The translations under genes and the position numbers were made by a program. A stretch of DNA of 64,000 nt from Pseudoflavonifractor sp. (GTDB lineage: Bacteria; Bacteroidota; Bacteroidia; Bacteroidales; Muribaculaceae): NCBI GenBank assembly GCA_023667145.1, contig JAMPAQ010000001.1:1440856-1504855 (forward strand). Direction: 5' to 3'. Shown in pieces: positions 9,253 to 18,103 of the stretch. The stretch's first letter is position 1, and each line of letters starts with the position of its first letter. The notes below the pieces were generated by a model. That model had not been told where the DNA came from, searched no databases, and saw only the letters and a list, made by a program, of their open reading frames with translations.

Positions 9253-10746
9253 TCAGTTTTTAGTTAATGGTAATATAATTATAAATTTTGTTCCTTGGTT
9301 GATCTCGCTCTCCACGCGTATGTCACCACGCAGTTCGTGGACCATCTTGTTGACGTAGGCCAACCCGAGGCCAAAGCCTTTCACGTCATGACGGTTGCCC
9401 GTCGACACGCGGTAGAACTTCTCAAAGACTTTTTTGAGGTCTTCCTTCTTGATGCCTATGCCGTTGTCGGCCACGGTGATCTCCAGCTTGTCGCCGGGCA
9501 GGTCGTTGGTGGCTACCGTAAGTTCGATGGGTACATCCTCGCGGCGATACTTGACCGCATTGTCGAGCAGGTTGAATATGACATTGGTGAAGTGCATCTC
9601 ATCGACATTAACCGTCGAACGCTCGGCGTTCAGGTTGTAGTTGATGTGCCCGCCAAACTTCTCGACCTTGAGCTTGAACGTGTTAACGATATTGGCTATG
9701 GCCTCGTTGGCGTTGACATCCTGTAGCCGCAAGGTGGCACGCTGACGGTCGAACATAGACATCTGCAACACCTTCTCGACCTGGAATCTCAATCGCTTTG
9801 TCTCGTCGTTTATCACGGTCGATATGTGCTGCATCATGGTCTGCGACTTGCGCACTGAGTCGTCATTGAGCATCTGGGCGGCCAGCGATATGGTGGATAT
9901 CGGGGTCTTGAACTCGTGCGTCATATTGTTTATGAAGTCGTTTTTCATCTCGGTGAGTTTCTTCTGTCTCACCACAAGATATATCGTGTAGATGAATATG
10001 CCGAGCAATATCAGGGTGAAGACAAATGATGGGATGATAAACTTTATGGATGAGAAGATATAATCTTTTTTTGTCGGGAAGTATACCTTAATATAATTAA
10101 TCTTGTTGACCGGGTCGTTGGGAAATAGGGTCTGCACGAACATACTGTTACGGTCAACAGTAGATGGATTGAATCGGGATGTCTTGTAGATGACTCCACC
10201 GCTGCGGTTTACCACGGCAAACTCAAATGGCAGGTCGAGGCCGTTGTTGTCGAGTTCGAGCCGCAGGTAGTTGCTCACGACCGTGCTGTCGGCGCGTTCC
10301 TCAATGGGACGGTTGCTCGACTGGTTGATGATGCGCAGTATCACCTCGTTGAGCAGCCCCTGCTGATACAGGTATTGTCCCTTGAGTATCTCCTGCATCG
10401 AGCGGTAACGGTCGCCGAGGTTGCCCGTGATGGTGAAGTTTGCCTCGATGCCGTCGGGAGTTGTCACGGAATAGTTGAGGCTACCGAGCTTGCCGGAATG
10501 TTTGTCGTCGCCGTATTGGGGATACAGCGTGCTTTCCATCTGTGCCGCATCCTCCTCCAGGTAGTGCTTTGTCTCGTCTTGCTCAAGTGCCGTCGAGACA
10601 GCATAAAGGCTGCGTTTGACCCCTTCGGTAAACTGGTCGTCGCGCATCCTTATCATATTTTTCATATATGTGACCTGCACGTAAAGCAGCCCGGCAAACG
10701 TCAGGGCCATCATTATCGTAAGAATCCATATTGTTGATTTCTTCAT
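9253..10746 (-). CDS. rprX: sensor histidine kinase (RprX)
   Basis: Inner-membrane sensor kinase of 497 residues. TM1 is about 5-25, followed by a periplasmic sensor domain of roughly 200 residues and TM2 at about 231-258. The HisKA box NNMTHEFKTP carries phospho-acceptor His277, and the HATPase_c domain shows N-box NLLDNAVKY and G-box VADNGIGI, then GFGLGLAYV. There is no HAMP domain: the kinase core follows TM2 after a short charged linker, which is typical of this family. Co-transcribed with rprY downstream. Confidence 0.9.
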   Translation of the reverse strand: MKKSTIWILTIMMALTFAGLLYVQVTYMKNMIRMRDDQFTEGVKRSLYAVSTALEQDETKHYLEEDAAQMESTLYPQYGDDKHSGKLGSLNYSVTTPDGIEANFTITGNLGDRYRSMQEILKGQYLYQQGLLNEVILRIINQSSNRPIEERADSTVVSNYLRLELDNNGLDLPFEFAVVNRSGGVIYKTSRFNPSTVDRNSMFVQTLFPNDPVNKINYIKVYFPTKKDYIFSSIKFIIPSFVFTLILLGIFIYTIYLVVRQKKLTEMKNDFINNMTHEFKTPISTISLAAQMLNDDSVRKSQTMMQHISTVINDETKRLRFQVEKVLQMSMFDRQRATLRLQDVNANEAIANIVNTFKLKVEKFGGHINYNLNAERSTVNVDEMHFTNVIFNLLDNAVKYRREDVPIELTVATNDLPGDKLEITVADNGIGIKKEDLKKVFEKFYRVSTGNRHDVKGFGLGLAYVNKMVHELRGDIRVESEINQGTKFIIILPLTKN

Positions 10747-10982
10747 AATTCTCGATAGTATATCGTCATATCGCCTTAAACCAATAGTTTAAGTTATATT
10801 ACGTTAACAATTAAATTAGACAATTGTTTGTTCCTCGCACTTTATTATTCGGCTTTTGATTAACATTTACCGTCAAAATTAACATATAAATGTAAAAACG
10901 GCAATCTTTTGCCCTGAAATTTCTCTCCCGACAGAAAAAAATAGCCTTCTGAAAAATTTTATTCAATTTTTTTGCCCAAAAG

Positions 10983-11013
10983 TTTGCAAGTTCAAAAATA
11001 ATGCCTACCTTTG
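10983..11013 (+). promoter_or_regulatory. tRNA-Glu promoter
   Basis: TTTG at 10983-10986, 19-bp spacer, TACCTTTG at 11006-11013: a perfect match to the Bacteroidetes consensus. Predicted transcription start is near 11020, 33 bp before the mature tRNA. The rest of the 306-bp gap back to rprX (10747-10982) is AT-rich and shows nothing else recognisable. Confidence 0.8.
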
Positions 11014-11052
11014 CATCGTCATTATGAAACAAGCGAGTTTCAACGACAAGAT

Positions 11053-11125
11053 GGCGAATTAGTGTAGTGGCCTAGCACGCCACCCTCTCACGGTGGAGAC
11101 TCGGGTTCGATTCCCGGATTCGCTA
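11053..11125 (+). tRNA. tRNA-Glu (anticodon CTC)
   Basis: A 73-nt cloverleaf. The acceptor stem is GGCGAAT/ATTCGCT with a G1-U72 wobble and discriminator A. The anticodon stem CCACC/GGTGG (11080-11084/11092-11096) closes loop CTCTCAC with anticodon CTC at 11087-11089, and the T arm is CGGGTTCGATTCCCG. CCA is not encoded (ACT follows). It reads GAG codons. Promoter upstream and terminator downstream make it a single-gene unit. Confidence 0.95.
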
Positions 11126-11132
11126 CTCAAAC

Positions 11133-11164
11133 GGACAGACAACTACAGTCTGTCCTTTTCTTTT
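11133..11164 (+). terminator. terminator of tRNA-Glu
   Basis: GGACAGAC (11133-11140) pairs perfectly with GTCTGTCC (11148-11155), 7-nt loop, then TTTTCTTTT. Confidence 0.88.
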
Positions 11165-11263
11165 ATCCCCCAATCCCCCTCCGCTACATCATGGCACACC
11201 CGGCGATAGAATTGGGGTCAGATCAAAAGTTTTTTCAATATCTTTACGAAAATATCTACGAAG

Positions 11264-11830
11264 ATGGAAGACAACAGAAAATGGAAGATTCTTGAGAGTA
11301 AGTACCTTATTCGTCGTCCATGGCTCACGGCGCGGGTAGACCGCGTGCAGTTGCCCAACGGTACGATTAACACTGAATACTACGTGCTCGAATATCCCAC
11401 GTGGGTCAACGTGATTGACCGTCGCAAGGATGGCATGTTCGTGATGGTGGAGCAATATCGCCACGCGCTGGGGCAGACTATGACCGAGTTGTGTGCCGGA
11501 GTGGCAGAGGAGAGAGACCCCCGAACAAGCGGCTCGCCTGAACTTCGGGAGGAGACCGGCTACAGTGGTGGTGACTGGCGGCTACTCACAGTGACGTCCG
11601 CCAACCACGACTCATTCAATAATCTCTGATACACATTTGTTGCATAGGGGGGTGAGCATACATCCGGACAGCATCTCGATGAAACAGAAGACGTGAGCAT
11701 CAAGCTCCTCACTCTCGGCGACGTGGCACGTCTCATAGAGTCGGATTCGCTCAAACAGAGCCTGATGACCAACGCCCTGTTGCGCTATCTTTTTGGCAGA
11801 GAACTGGCCGAATTTGCCAAAAATAATTAA
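11264..11830 (+). pseudogene. decayed Nudix hydrolase (ADP-ribose pyrophosphatase-like)
   Basis: The reading frame from ATG 11264 encodes a Nudix-family start (YYVLEYPTWVNVI, MVEQYRHALGQ, ELCAGVAEE) but stops at TGA 11627-11629. The same frame continues after it, meets TAG at 11645-11647, then reads on through V-S-I-K-L-L-T-L and a C-terminal helix to TAA at 11828-11830, the normal end of a protein of about 188 residues. Within the Nudix box, PEQAAR is readable only in the +1 frame (11520-11537), while ELREETGY is back in the original frame. This implies two compensating small indels. With at least four lesions the gene is a pseudogene; the family normally hydrolyses ADP-ribose or related nucleotide diphosphates. 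Confidence 0.8.
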
Positions 11831-11911
11831 CCCCTTTGCCGTTATGAAAATTTCTGTTTTATAAAATATCTGTCAAAAAACTATCCTATTTGTGTAAATT
11901 CGGACTTCTTA

Positions 11912-12619
11912 CTATATATTATATCCGGCTAAAAGCTGATAAAGTAGTAAATTGGCAGCACTTGTCATGAGATTGATAATTTGAGAATTTACGTTAGTCA
12001 TGGTCTTGCCATTAAGAATATTCTCAAAATCTCTCATGCCATCATGGATGTCAAAGAAAGCACACGCATATTCGACTGTATGGCCAATTGCGCTGTCAGT
12101 CTCATATATTTCAGTGTAATCATTTGGCAACGGGAGATTTTCTTCTTTTAGTTCAAAGGGGAGGGATATATCAGGATTTGCACCTTTTTCAAGCAAATCT
12201 TTTACGTTTGAATAATTAAATCGCTCACATTCTATGTAAAGTTGAAGATCTATTTTACGAAATCCGGCACGAAGTAACACATCTTCTTTTGTGAAAAAAG
12301 AATCTTCAAAATCACCATTATCATCTTCAAAGGCAACTTGTTTAGCCCAATTCATGAATGGGATAATCATATCGGAATGTTTCGTACTCATAGTTGAGTC
12401 CAGTAACTCCAAAATATTCCGGGCTCGATATTTTATTTTATCTGCTGTAGGTTGGTATTTAGGTGAGAATTTACCATTGGCTAAAAGAAAATACCCTAAT
12501 GATATGAAATATATGTCTTGAATGGCTTTGCATTTAAGACGGTTAAGAGGTATGACATTGATATATTCTTTGATTTTATCAATATCAAGGTTAATCGCGG
12601 CTTGAAATAGTTCATTCAT
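11912..12619 (-). CDS. hypothetical protein with a weak ankyrin-like segment
   Basis: A 235-residue soluble protein with no signal peptide or membrane segment. The N-terminus (LFQAAINLDIDKIKEYI) and a later stretch near 140-150 (NVKDLLEKGANPDIS) look like isolated ankyrin helices, of the kind found in immunity or effector-binding proteins. I do not recognise a family. It is AT-rich compared with flanking core genes and lies in the accessory tract next to tRNA-Glu, so it was probably acquired horizontally. No partner gene is adjacent on the same strand. Confidence 0.6.
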   Translation of the reverse strand: MNELFQAAINLDIDKIKEYINVIPLNRLKCKAIQDIYFISLGYFLLANGKFSPKYQPTADKIKYRARNILELLDSTMSTKHSDMIIPFMNWAKQVAFEDDNGDFEDSFFTKEDVLLRAGFRKIDLQLYIECERFNYSNVKDLLEKGANPDISLPFELKEENLPLPNDYTEIYETDSAIGHTVEYACAFFDIHDGMRDFENILNGKTMTNVNSQIINLMTSAANLLLYQLLAGYNI

Positions 12620-12917
12620 ATAGTAAAATTAGCGATTTTCAACATCGTATGCAAATCGGGCAACTGCTCGGATGTCACCAAAACTGTTTGTTATCGCCTG
12701 TAGGCGTTTTACTTGCAAAGAACTCCACACGGCAGCACGAGGCCATCAATACCCAAGCCACAGCCACCGATGCCACCATACCGCAATACAACCCGGGTGG
12801 CCATGCCTACCTCTCACCAAGAGGACACTATCTCCAGGCCCATCATCGAAGCCCATTCCTCCCGAAACAAATCGTCCAACAGCGTATTTTGGATAAGATT
12901 TGTAACTTTGCAATAAA
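12620..12917. other. intergenic stretch with GC-richer patch
   Basis: About 300 bp without a supportable gene. The part 12720-12860 is noticeably richer in C and lacks stops in several plus-strand frames, but none gives a recognisable protein; it may be the scar of a deleted gene. A -7 element TAACTTTG lies at 12903-12910, only 8 bp before the next ATG. Confidence 0.4.
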
Positions 12918-13715
12918 ATGCCTGATAACCAACTGACAAATAACGACCTCGACAACCTTAAATGCTATTCGAGGAAATTACGGATTATTGTAATTGTAAT
13001 AAGCTGTGTTATCATCGTGTGCATAGGTCTATTCTTCAAGTTCCAAGCCAAGGTTAGAGAACAATTGCAGATAGAAGAAATAGAACTACTTGAAGCAAAT
13101 AATCGAAGAATTGCAGCTGAAAAAGCGGAACGAAACCGTTTGATTGAAATTGAGTATCAGCGACAAAGAGCAATCGAAGATTCTATCAAGATAGTCAATA
13201 TGCCGTCATATTCAATTTCAGACGTACATAAATTGGTTCGGTCAAAGGTGCCGGCATATTTTTGGGTTTGTCTATGGCGCAAAGATAATGATAACTGGAT
13301 TATGAAGTACACGTTGGAGTATGGCGATAAAGAACACCATTTCATACAGCGCTTCAATCCTACAACGTGAAAGTTTGAAAAGGCAATAGAATTTTCAACG
13401 ACCTATTATAGAGACTTGACTGATACCAAAGGAATTTATACCCGCCTCAAAAATGTGCGATGCAGTTTTACGGAGGATAATGTTTGGGGTACGCTTGACT
13501 GTTACGAAGATGGCAAGCATATCGGTGTATATAATCGCAAAGGTCTTGAGAACGCTTGCCGACTACCGTCAAAAGGTCATGGCCAATTGAGAAAGAAGCG
13601 ATTAAGTGCATTACGCAATGCCCATCCCGAATGGAAAGAGGATGGATATGAGTCGTGGGAAGATTGGTATTATGACAACGAAGAAGACTTACGCACCTAT
13701 TATTATAGACGGTAA
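12918..13715 (+). pseudogene. membrane-anchored orphan protein split by in-frame TGA
   Basis: Two ORFs (12918-13370 and 13416-13715) are in the same frame. The only interruption is TGA at 13368-13370, after F-N-P-T-T, and the codons after it (K-F-E-K-A-I-E-F, Y-Y-R-D-L) read naturally into the second part. The joined product would be about 265 residues: a short cytoplasmic N-terminus, one TM helix (about 22-43), a charged coiled coil (48-90) and a soluble C-terminal domain rich in W, Y and D. A nonsense mutation is the simplest reading; sequencing error or readthrough are alternatives. Family unknown. Confidence 0.55.
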
Positions 13716-13837
13716 GATTTCAGTCGTAAATCAACTAAAAGAGGAAAAGCGAGAAAAGGATAGCGACGATACAGACTCCTATGGTCCAAAGGGTTCGCTG
13801 TTTCTCTCGCTTCATCAATAAAGATGTAATCTTAGCT

Positions 13838-14203
13838 TCATCTTTGGCAATGCTTTTCGATAGCGAGCAAGTCGATTTGGGAAATTCTCATCAAGCATCT
13901 TTGCAATTGCACTTTCTTTTCGGGCGCAACAGTCGGATTTTCAATCGACTTTTTGGCGTATTCAATTTCAGTTCCTATCTCAGCAATTTTGGCTTTATTA
14001 GAGCTAATGCGACTTTTGCACTCGTTAATGAGTTGCGAAATCGTTTTTGAAGGTTGGTAATTGAACCTATAGCGATGTGGGCGATGTCCACCACCGCTAC
14101 CTACTCCATACCAATCGTTAAATTCTCCAATATTCTCATGATATGTGTAATCTACCCACATATCGTGCATGGTATCGCCATTATATTCTCCGTAGTCGCT
14201 CAT
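13838..14203 (-). CDS. small orphan protein, second gene of two-gene module
   Basis: A 121-residue hydrophilic protein. The first half is rich in Y, D, G and H (WYGVGSGGGHRPHRYRF); the second half (about 55-110) is predicted helical or coiled coil with K/E/I heptads. Its ATG (14203-14201) is one base after the upstream gene's stop (TGATATG), so the two are translationally coupled. No family recognised. Confidence 0.6.
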   Translation of the reverse strand: MSDYGEYNGDTMHDMWVDYTYHENIGEFNDWYGVGSGGGHRPHRYRFNYQPSKTISQLINECKSRISSNKAKIAEIGTEIEYAKKSIENPTVAPEKKVQLQRCLMRISQIDLLAIEKHCQR

Positions 14204-14204
14204 A

Positions 14205-15628
14205 TCAAAAATACTTTAGGGATTTTATAGCATCGCACCACGTTAGATAATCTTTGTGGAATATCCTTTTCATCTCGCGTATTCCTGAATGATTTATCCG
14301 CAATTCGCCACTTGCCATCTTCTGACGTTTATTAAGAATGTCAGAAGCGAAGTAGGCAAATACAATATCAACGCAATCTTCGTATGAAGATGTGTCAACA
14401 GAAACAGCGTATGTGCTGCGAGAATTATTAACGTTCTCAAATATAAGAAGTGTCTTTCTTGGAGTTGATTTGAGCGTAAAGATAAAGGAATACTCAGTTG
14501 CAGATGTGCCCGATTCAGTAGTCCGTTGTTCAATGCAACAAACAACCTTAAAATCATCAAGTTGAGAAGCACAGAGATAGTTAAGATAGCGAGACTTGAA
14601 CTCTTTTATAAGAGTTCGAGCTTCACTTTTTGCAAAGTCCTTGCGTTGTACGGTTGGCTTTGCCTTTTCCTTTGAAACGTTTGGACTCTCAGATTTATGT
14701 TCAATTAACTCAATACATTCAGTTAAGGAGAAAGGAGTAAGGACTTTAACAATGCAACCGTTATGTGCTTCGACTTGGATTGGAGGTAATTTTTTCAGCA
14801 GATAATGATTGATGTTGGAAAAGACTTTGCGCGACTCCTTTAACTCATATTTAAGAGGTAGGTGTCCGTCAGCTCCGCCAGGAAACTTCGGATGGTATAA
14901 CCAAACGAAGCCGTCCATAAATCTTAGATATTTAGGAGACAAAAGGAAACGACCAGACAATGGTGGATTATTGTCTGCCTTAGGTACTAAGCCAAAAGTC
15001 ATAAGTCCCTCCGACCTCAAAATTCGATTAGCATTTGCTTCTCCTAATTTTATGAAAGACTTTGGGTCGGGAACTAATTTGCTTTTGCTCAACCTTGTAT
15101 GCAAATTGCGAATTGCATTTTGCATACACAATATATCATCGTTGTCGTTTTCATTTCCCTCGTCATAATAGTTCATTCTATAAACCCAAAAAGCGAGAAG
15201 CGATGGCCATTTATCAATATGCGGAGTAGCGAGATAGTCTCTAATGAAATGATGGACATTATTTATCCCGAAAACTGGTATTTCCTTGTGAAATTCAGGC
15301 AAGTTAAAATCTACACTGGCAATGTTATCCATAAACTCATAGAAGTTATCAACTTCGGCATTTATAAAGTCCGGGATATTATCCAAACAACATTTTACTA
15401 ATTCCGTTGTTGTTTGGTCATTGATAAATTCAATTTGTTGATTAAGATAATCTTCCCCATAAGGCTCAATATAACAACTCCAAAATAATTGCATGAGCAT
15501 TCTGCATACAAATCATATGAACGAGCGCCACCATCCAATCGTGTATAACAACGGAATGGAACTGTCACTTTGGATTTCTTAAATGCAGAACGTAGTGTAG
15601 CAAAATTGTCAAACTTTTGAGTGGACAT
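14205..15628 (-). pseudogene. orphan protein of about 474 residues, frameshifted near 15500
   Basis: The main ORF (15500-14205, 431 residues) has a poor start. In another frame an ORF from ATG 15628 (MSTQKFDNFATLRSAF) runs into it and reads sensibly until Y-D-L-Y-A-E. Restoring one A in the short A-run near 15500-15503 joins Y-A-E to M-L-M-Q-L-F-W and gives one continuous protein of 474 residues. The C-terminal region (about residues 330-440 of the joined protein) contains L-L-I-F-E-N-V-N-N-S-R-S-T-Y, reminiscent to me of segments seen in some helicase-associated proteins. I cannot name the family. It lies 12 bp after a broken helicase tail and is coupled to the 121-residue gene, suggesting a former three-gene operon. 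Alternatively translation simply starts at 15500. Confidence 0.5.
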
Positions 15629-15640
15629 AGCTTTAGAGGG

Positions 15641-15957
15641 TTATTTAAGTCGTTCTTTGAGCTTGGTGTTACGGTCGGAAACGGTTTGTTTCTTGATCGC
15701 TATGTTGAGAGCTTTGGGCGAGCCAACGAATACGCATATCTTCTTCTTGGCTCGTGTGATGCCGGTGTTGATGAGATTGCGTTGTAGCATAACAAGTGTC
15801 TCATGTTCATCAGTATGACTACGACAGGAAACTCAGAGCCTTGGCTCTTGTGGATTGTTACCGCATTTCCCTTAACTTTGAAATCTTCAAAGTCTTTATC
15901 TAGAATGGATAATGCTTGTTCGATTTTCATAATAAAAAGGATATTGCAGATGTACAA
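15641..15957 (-). pseudogene. C-terminal remnant of RecD/UvrD-type helicase
   Basis: The minus-strand frame from 15957/15930 gives KGNAVTIHKSQGSEFPVVVI, the motif V region of superfamily-1 DNA helicases. The expected continuation, L-Q-R-N-L-I-N-T-G-I-T-R-A-K-K-K (motif VI) followed by C-V-F-V-G-S-P-K-A-L, lies in the next frame and ends at TAA 15643-15641. One missing T near 15790 accounts for the switch. Everything upstream of motif V is absent: the M16-like gene ends at 15976, so the helicase is truncated at its 5' side as well as frameshifted. No start codon need be meaningful. Confidence 0.75.
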
Positions 15958-15975
15958 ATAATCATAATCCCCCGC

Positions 15976-17292
15976 TCAGAGAGAGGGAGAGGGGGGTGTA
16001 GTAAGGGAATTTTGCGTAGCTCCGGCGACGGCGATGCGGGCGGTGGCGGGGTTGAGGTAGGTTGAGGCGAGGTGCTTGAATGATGATGCCGATATGGCGG
16101 TGGCTGCTGACTGTTGTTGGTCGAAGTAGTCGGTGGAGATGTCGGCGAGTACCATGTTCTCATAGTATGAGCCGATGGAGAACGGGGTGTCGAGCAGGGC
16201 GGCAAGTTGTGACATCACGTATGACCTGACGCGTCCCAGTTCGTCATCAGAGAAATCACCAGTCGCCAGTCGCTCAATCTCACGGATACACTCGTTGATG
16301 AGAGCTTCGGTATACTTGTTGTCACACTCACAACCTATCATGGTCATGGCTCCCTCGCGATAGCCGAGCAGGTTGGCATGTATGCCGTATGTGTAGCCCT
16401 TGTCCTCCCTGACATTTGCCATCAAGCGGCTTCCGAAATATCCTCCGAGCGCCATCACGAGTATCCTCAACGGTATATAGTCGGGATGACTGCGGGGAAT
16501 TGCCGGCATGGCGATGCGAACAGCGCTTTGCAGCGACTGGGGACGGTGGATGTCCACACGCCGCTCGGTGACAGGTGTGAACGGGATGATAAGGCGCTCA
16601 AGTTGCCCATCGGGGAAACGGATTGCGCCTATGTGGCTGTCGATACTCTCAACGACCGCCGGAGTAATATGTCCGGCGAGAAATGCTACCGGGCGTTCCG
16701 ACATAAACAGCCGCTGCCATGCCGACCGTATCTGCTCCGATGTTATCGCACGGATAACCTCCGGGGTATCCTCGACCGCGAGAGGATGACCGGCCCCCAT
16801 CATCATCAGATTGATTGCATGTCGTGCATGAAATCCGACCTTGCCGCGCTCTATCTCCAACGCGCGGGCCCGGTTGTCGATGATGACACTGCTCTCATGA
16901 GTAGGGAAATGTGGAGACGTTATGATGTCGGATATGGCGGGAAGCACCTCGGCGATGCGGTTGTTTGGGGCTATCAGCTCAAGCCGAGAGCAGTGGGTGC
17001 TGACCTCTATGCGCAACTGGGCTCCGTTGAATTCGAGCGTCTCGGCAATCTCCGTCGCTGATTGGCCACCGGCACCCTCACGCATCACGAGGCCCGTTAT
17101 GGCCCCAAGTGGCATCGATCCGACCTCGACACCGCCTTGTCGCCATATAAGACTCAACCGGCAGACTTCATCGGGCCCATGATTGATTATCGAGAGCGGT
17201 ATGCCGTTTGACAACGTGGTCTCCTCGGGGAGAGGGATGTTCAGGTGTCCGAACTCATGTATTGCCGGAGCTATCTTGCGGTGGTCTATCAT
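15976..17292 (-). CDS. M16 family peptidase-like protein lacking the zinc motif
   Basis: 438-residue M16 (pitrilysin/processing-peptidase) homologue. The N-terminal lobe has the usual N-G-I-P-L-S start, but the position where HxxEH is expected reads A-I-T-G-L-V-M-R-E-G, so zinc binding is lost. The C-terminal lobe keeps the R...Y pair region (REDKGYTYGIHA, about 295-310) that characterises the partner half of two-subunit M16B enzymes. It is therefore probably the substrate-holding subunit, needing a catalytic HxxEH partner encoded elsewhere. Last gene of a leftward cluster, 44 bp after kdsB; its 3' end abuts the accessory island. Confidence 0.85.
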   Translation of the reverse strand: MIDHRKIAPAIHEFGHLNIPLPEETTLSNGIPLSIINHGPDEVCRLSLIWRQGGVEVGSMPLGAITGLVMREGAGGQSATEIAETLEFNGAQLRIEVSTHCSRLELIAPNNRIAEVLPAISDIITSPHFPTHESSVIIDNRARALEIERGKVGFHARHAINLMMMGAGHPLAVEDTPEVIRAITSEQIRSAWQRLFMSERPVAFLAGHITPAVVESIDSHIGAIRFPDGQLERLIIPFTPVTERRVDIHRPQSLQSAVRIAMPAIPRSHPDYIPLRILVMALGGYFGSRLMANVREDKGYTYGIHANLLGYREGAMTMIGCECDNKYTEALINECIREIERLATGDFSDDELGRVRSYVMSQLAALLDTPFSIGSYYENMVLADISTDYFDQQQSAATAISASSFKHLASTYLNPATARIAVAGATQNSLTTPPSPSL

Positions 17293-17336
17293 CTATTCTG
17301 TGATTTATATGTGTCTGAATGAAGAATGGGTCATGC

Positions 17337-18086
17337 TCAAATGCGGCTTACCAGTTGCCGCGCACGCTCAAGGTCAGCCGGTGTGTCGATGCCGATGGTC
17401 GGGGTATCGGTATATCCTACACGTATCTTAAAACCGTTTTGTATCCATCTCAACTGCTCAAGACTCTCGGCCAGTTCGAGTGACGACTGGGGTAGGGAGG
17501 TTATGCGTCCGAGTGTCGCGGCACGGTAGGCATACATGCCCACGTGCATATAAAATGTCTGATGGTCGAGCCACTCCTCCCATGGATAATTGCGCACGTA
17601 CGGTATGATAGACCGACTGAAATATATGGCATTGTCATCATTGTCTATCACGACCTTAGGCTTTGAGTTGTCAAACAATGCCTCAAAACCGAGAGCTTTG
17701 TCAAATGGGCGTACAAGTGTGGCAATCTCCGTGCCGGGGATGTCAAAGCACCCCTTGACCGCCGCTATCTGTGTGGGGTCGATGAACGGCTCGTCACCCT
17801 GGATATTGATTATTACGTCAGCGTGAGAGCCAATGTTGAGGTATGCCTCGTAGCATCGGTCAGTGCCGCTGCGGTGTGATGGCGAGGTCATGACCGCGTT
17901 GCCGCCAAACCCCGTCACGGTGTCGTAGATACGCTTGTTGTCAGTAGCCACATAGACGGTGTCAAGTTCCTTTGACACCTGTCGGTAGACACGCTCTATC
18001 ATGGTCATGCCGCCTATGTCGGCCAATGGTTTCCCGGGAAATCGCGATGACGCAAATCTCGCCGGTATGATACCTATAAATCTCAT
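17337..18086 (-). CDS. kdsB: 3-deoxy-manno-octulosonate cytidylyltransferase
   Basis: CMP-Kdo synthetase, which activates Kdo with CTP for lipid A-core assembly in the cytoplasm. The N-terminal nucleotide-binding motif IIPARFASSRFPGKPL is diagnostic, as are later segments (VYVATDNKRI, MTSPSHRSGTDR, NIQGDEPFI). The in-frame extension to 18107 would use TTG and add MNVTSEY; the ATG at 18086 (MRFIGIIPARF) gives the family's usual N-terminus and 249 residues, so I chose it. It follows the NfeD-type gene by 17 bp and probably shares its mRNA. Confidence 0.95.
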   Translation of the reverse strand: MRFIGIIPARFASSRFPGKPLADIGGMTMIERVYRQVSKELDTVYVATDNKRIYDTVTGFGGNAVMTSPSHRSGTDRCYEAYLNIGSHADVIINIQGDEPFIDPTQIAAVKGCFDIPGTEIATLVRPFDKALGFEALFDNSKPKVVIDNDDNAIYFSRSIIPYVRNYPWEEWLDHQTFYMHVGMYAYRAATLGRITSLPQSSLELAESLEQLRWIQNGFKIRVGYTDTPTIGIDTPADLERARQLVSRI

Positions 18087-18103
18087 GTATTCAGATGTTA
18101 CGT

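Noticed and set aside
12649-12936. Overlapping plus-strand ORFs of 67-95 residues in the GC-richer patch
   Set aside because: Three frames are open at once with H/P/T-rich composition and none resembles a protein; openness comes from base composition.
11126-15975. An att-site direct repeat of the tRNA-Glu 3' end at the far edge of the island
   Set aside because: I looked near 15900-15980 for a copy of the T-arm/acceptor sequence and saw none, so integration at the tRNA is only inferred from position.
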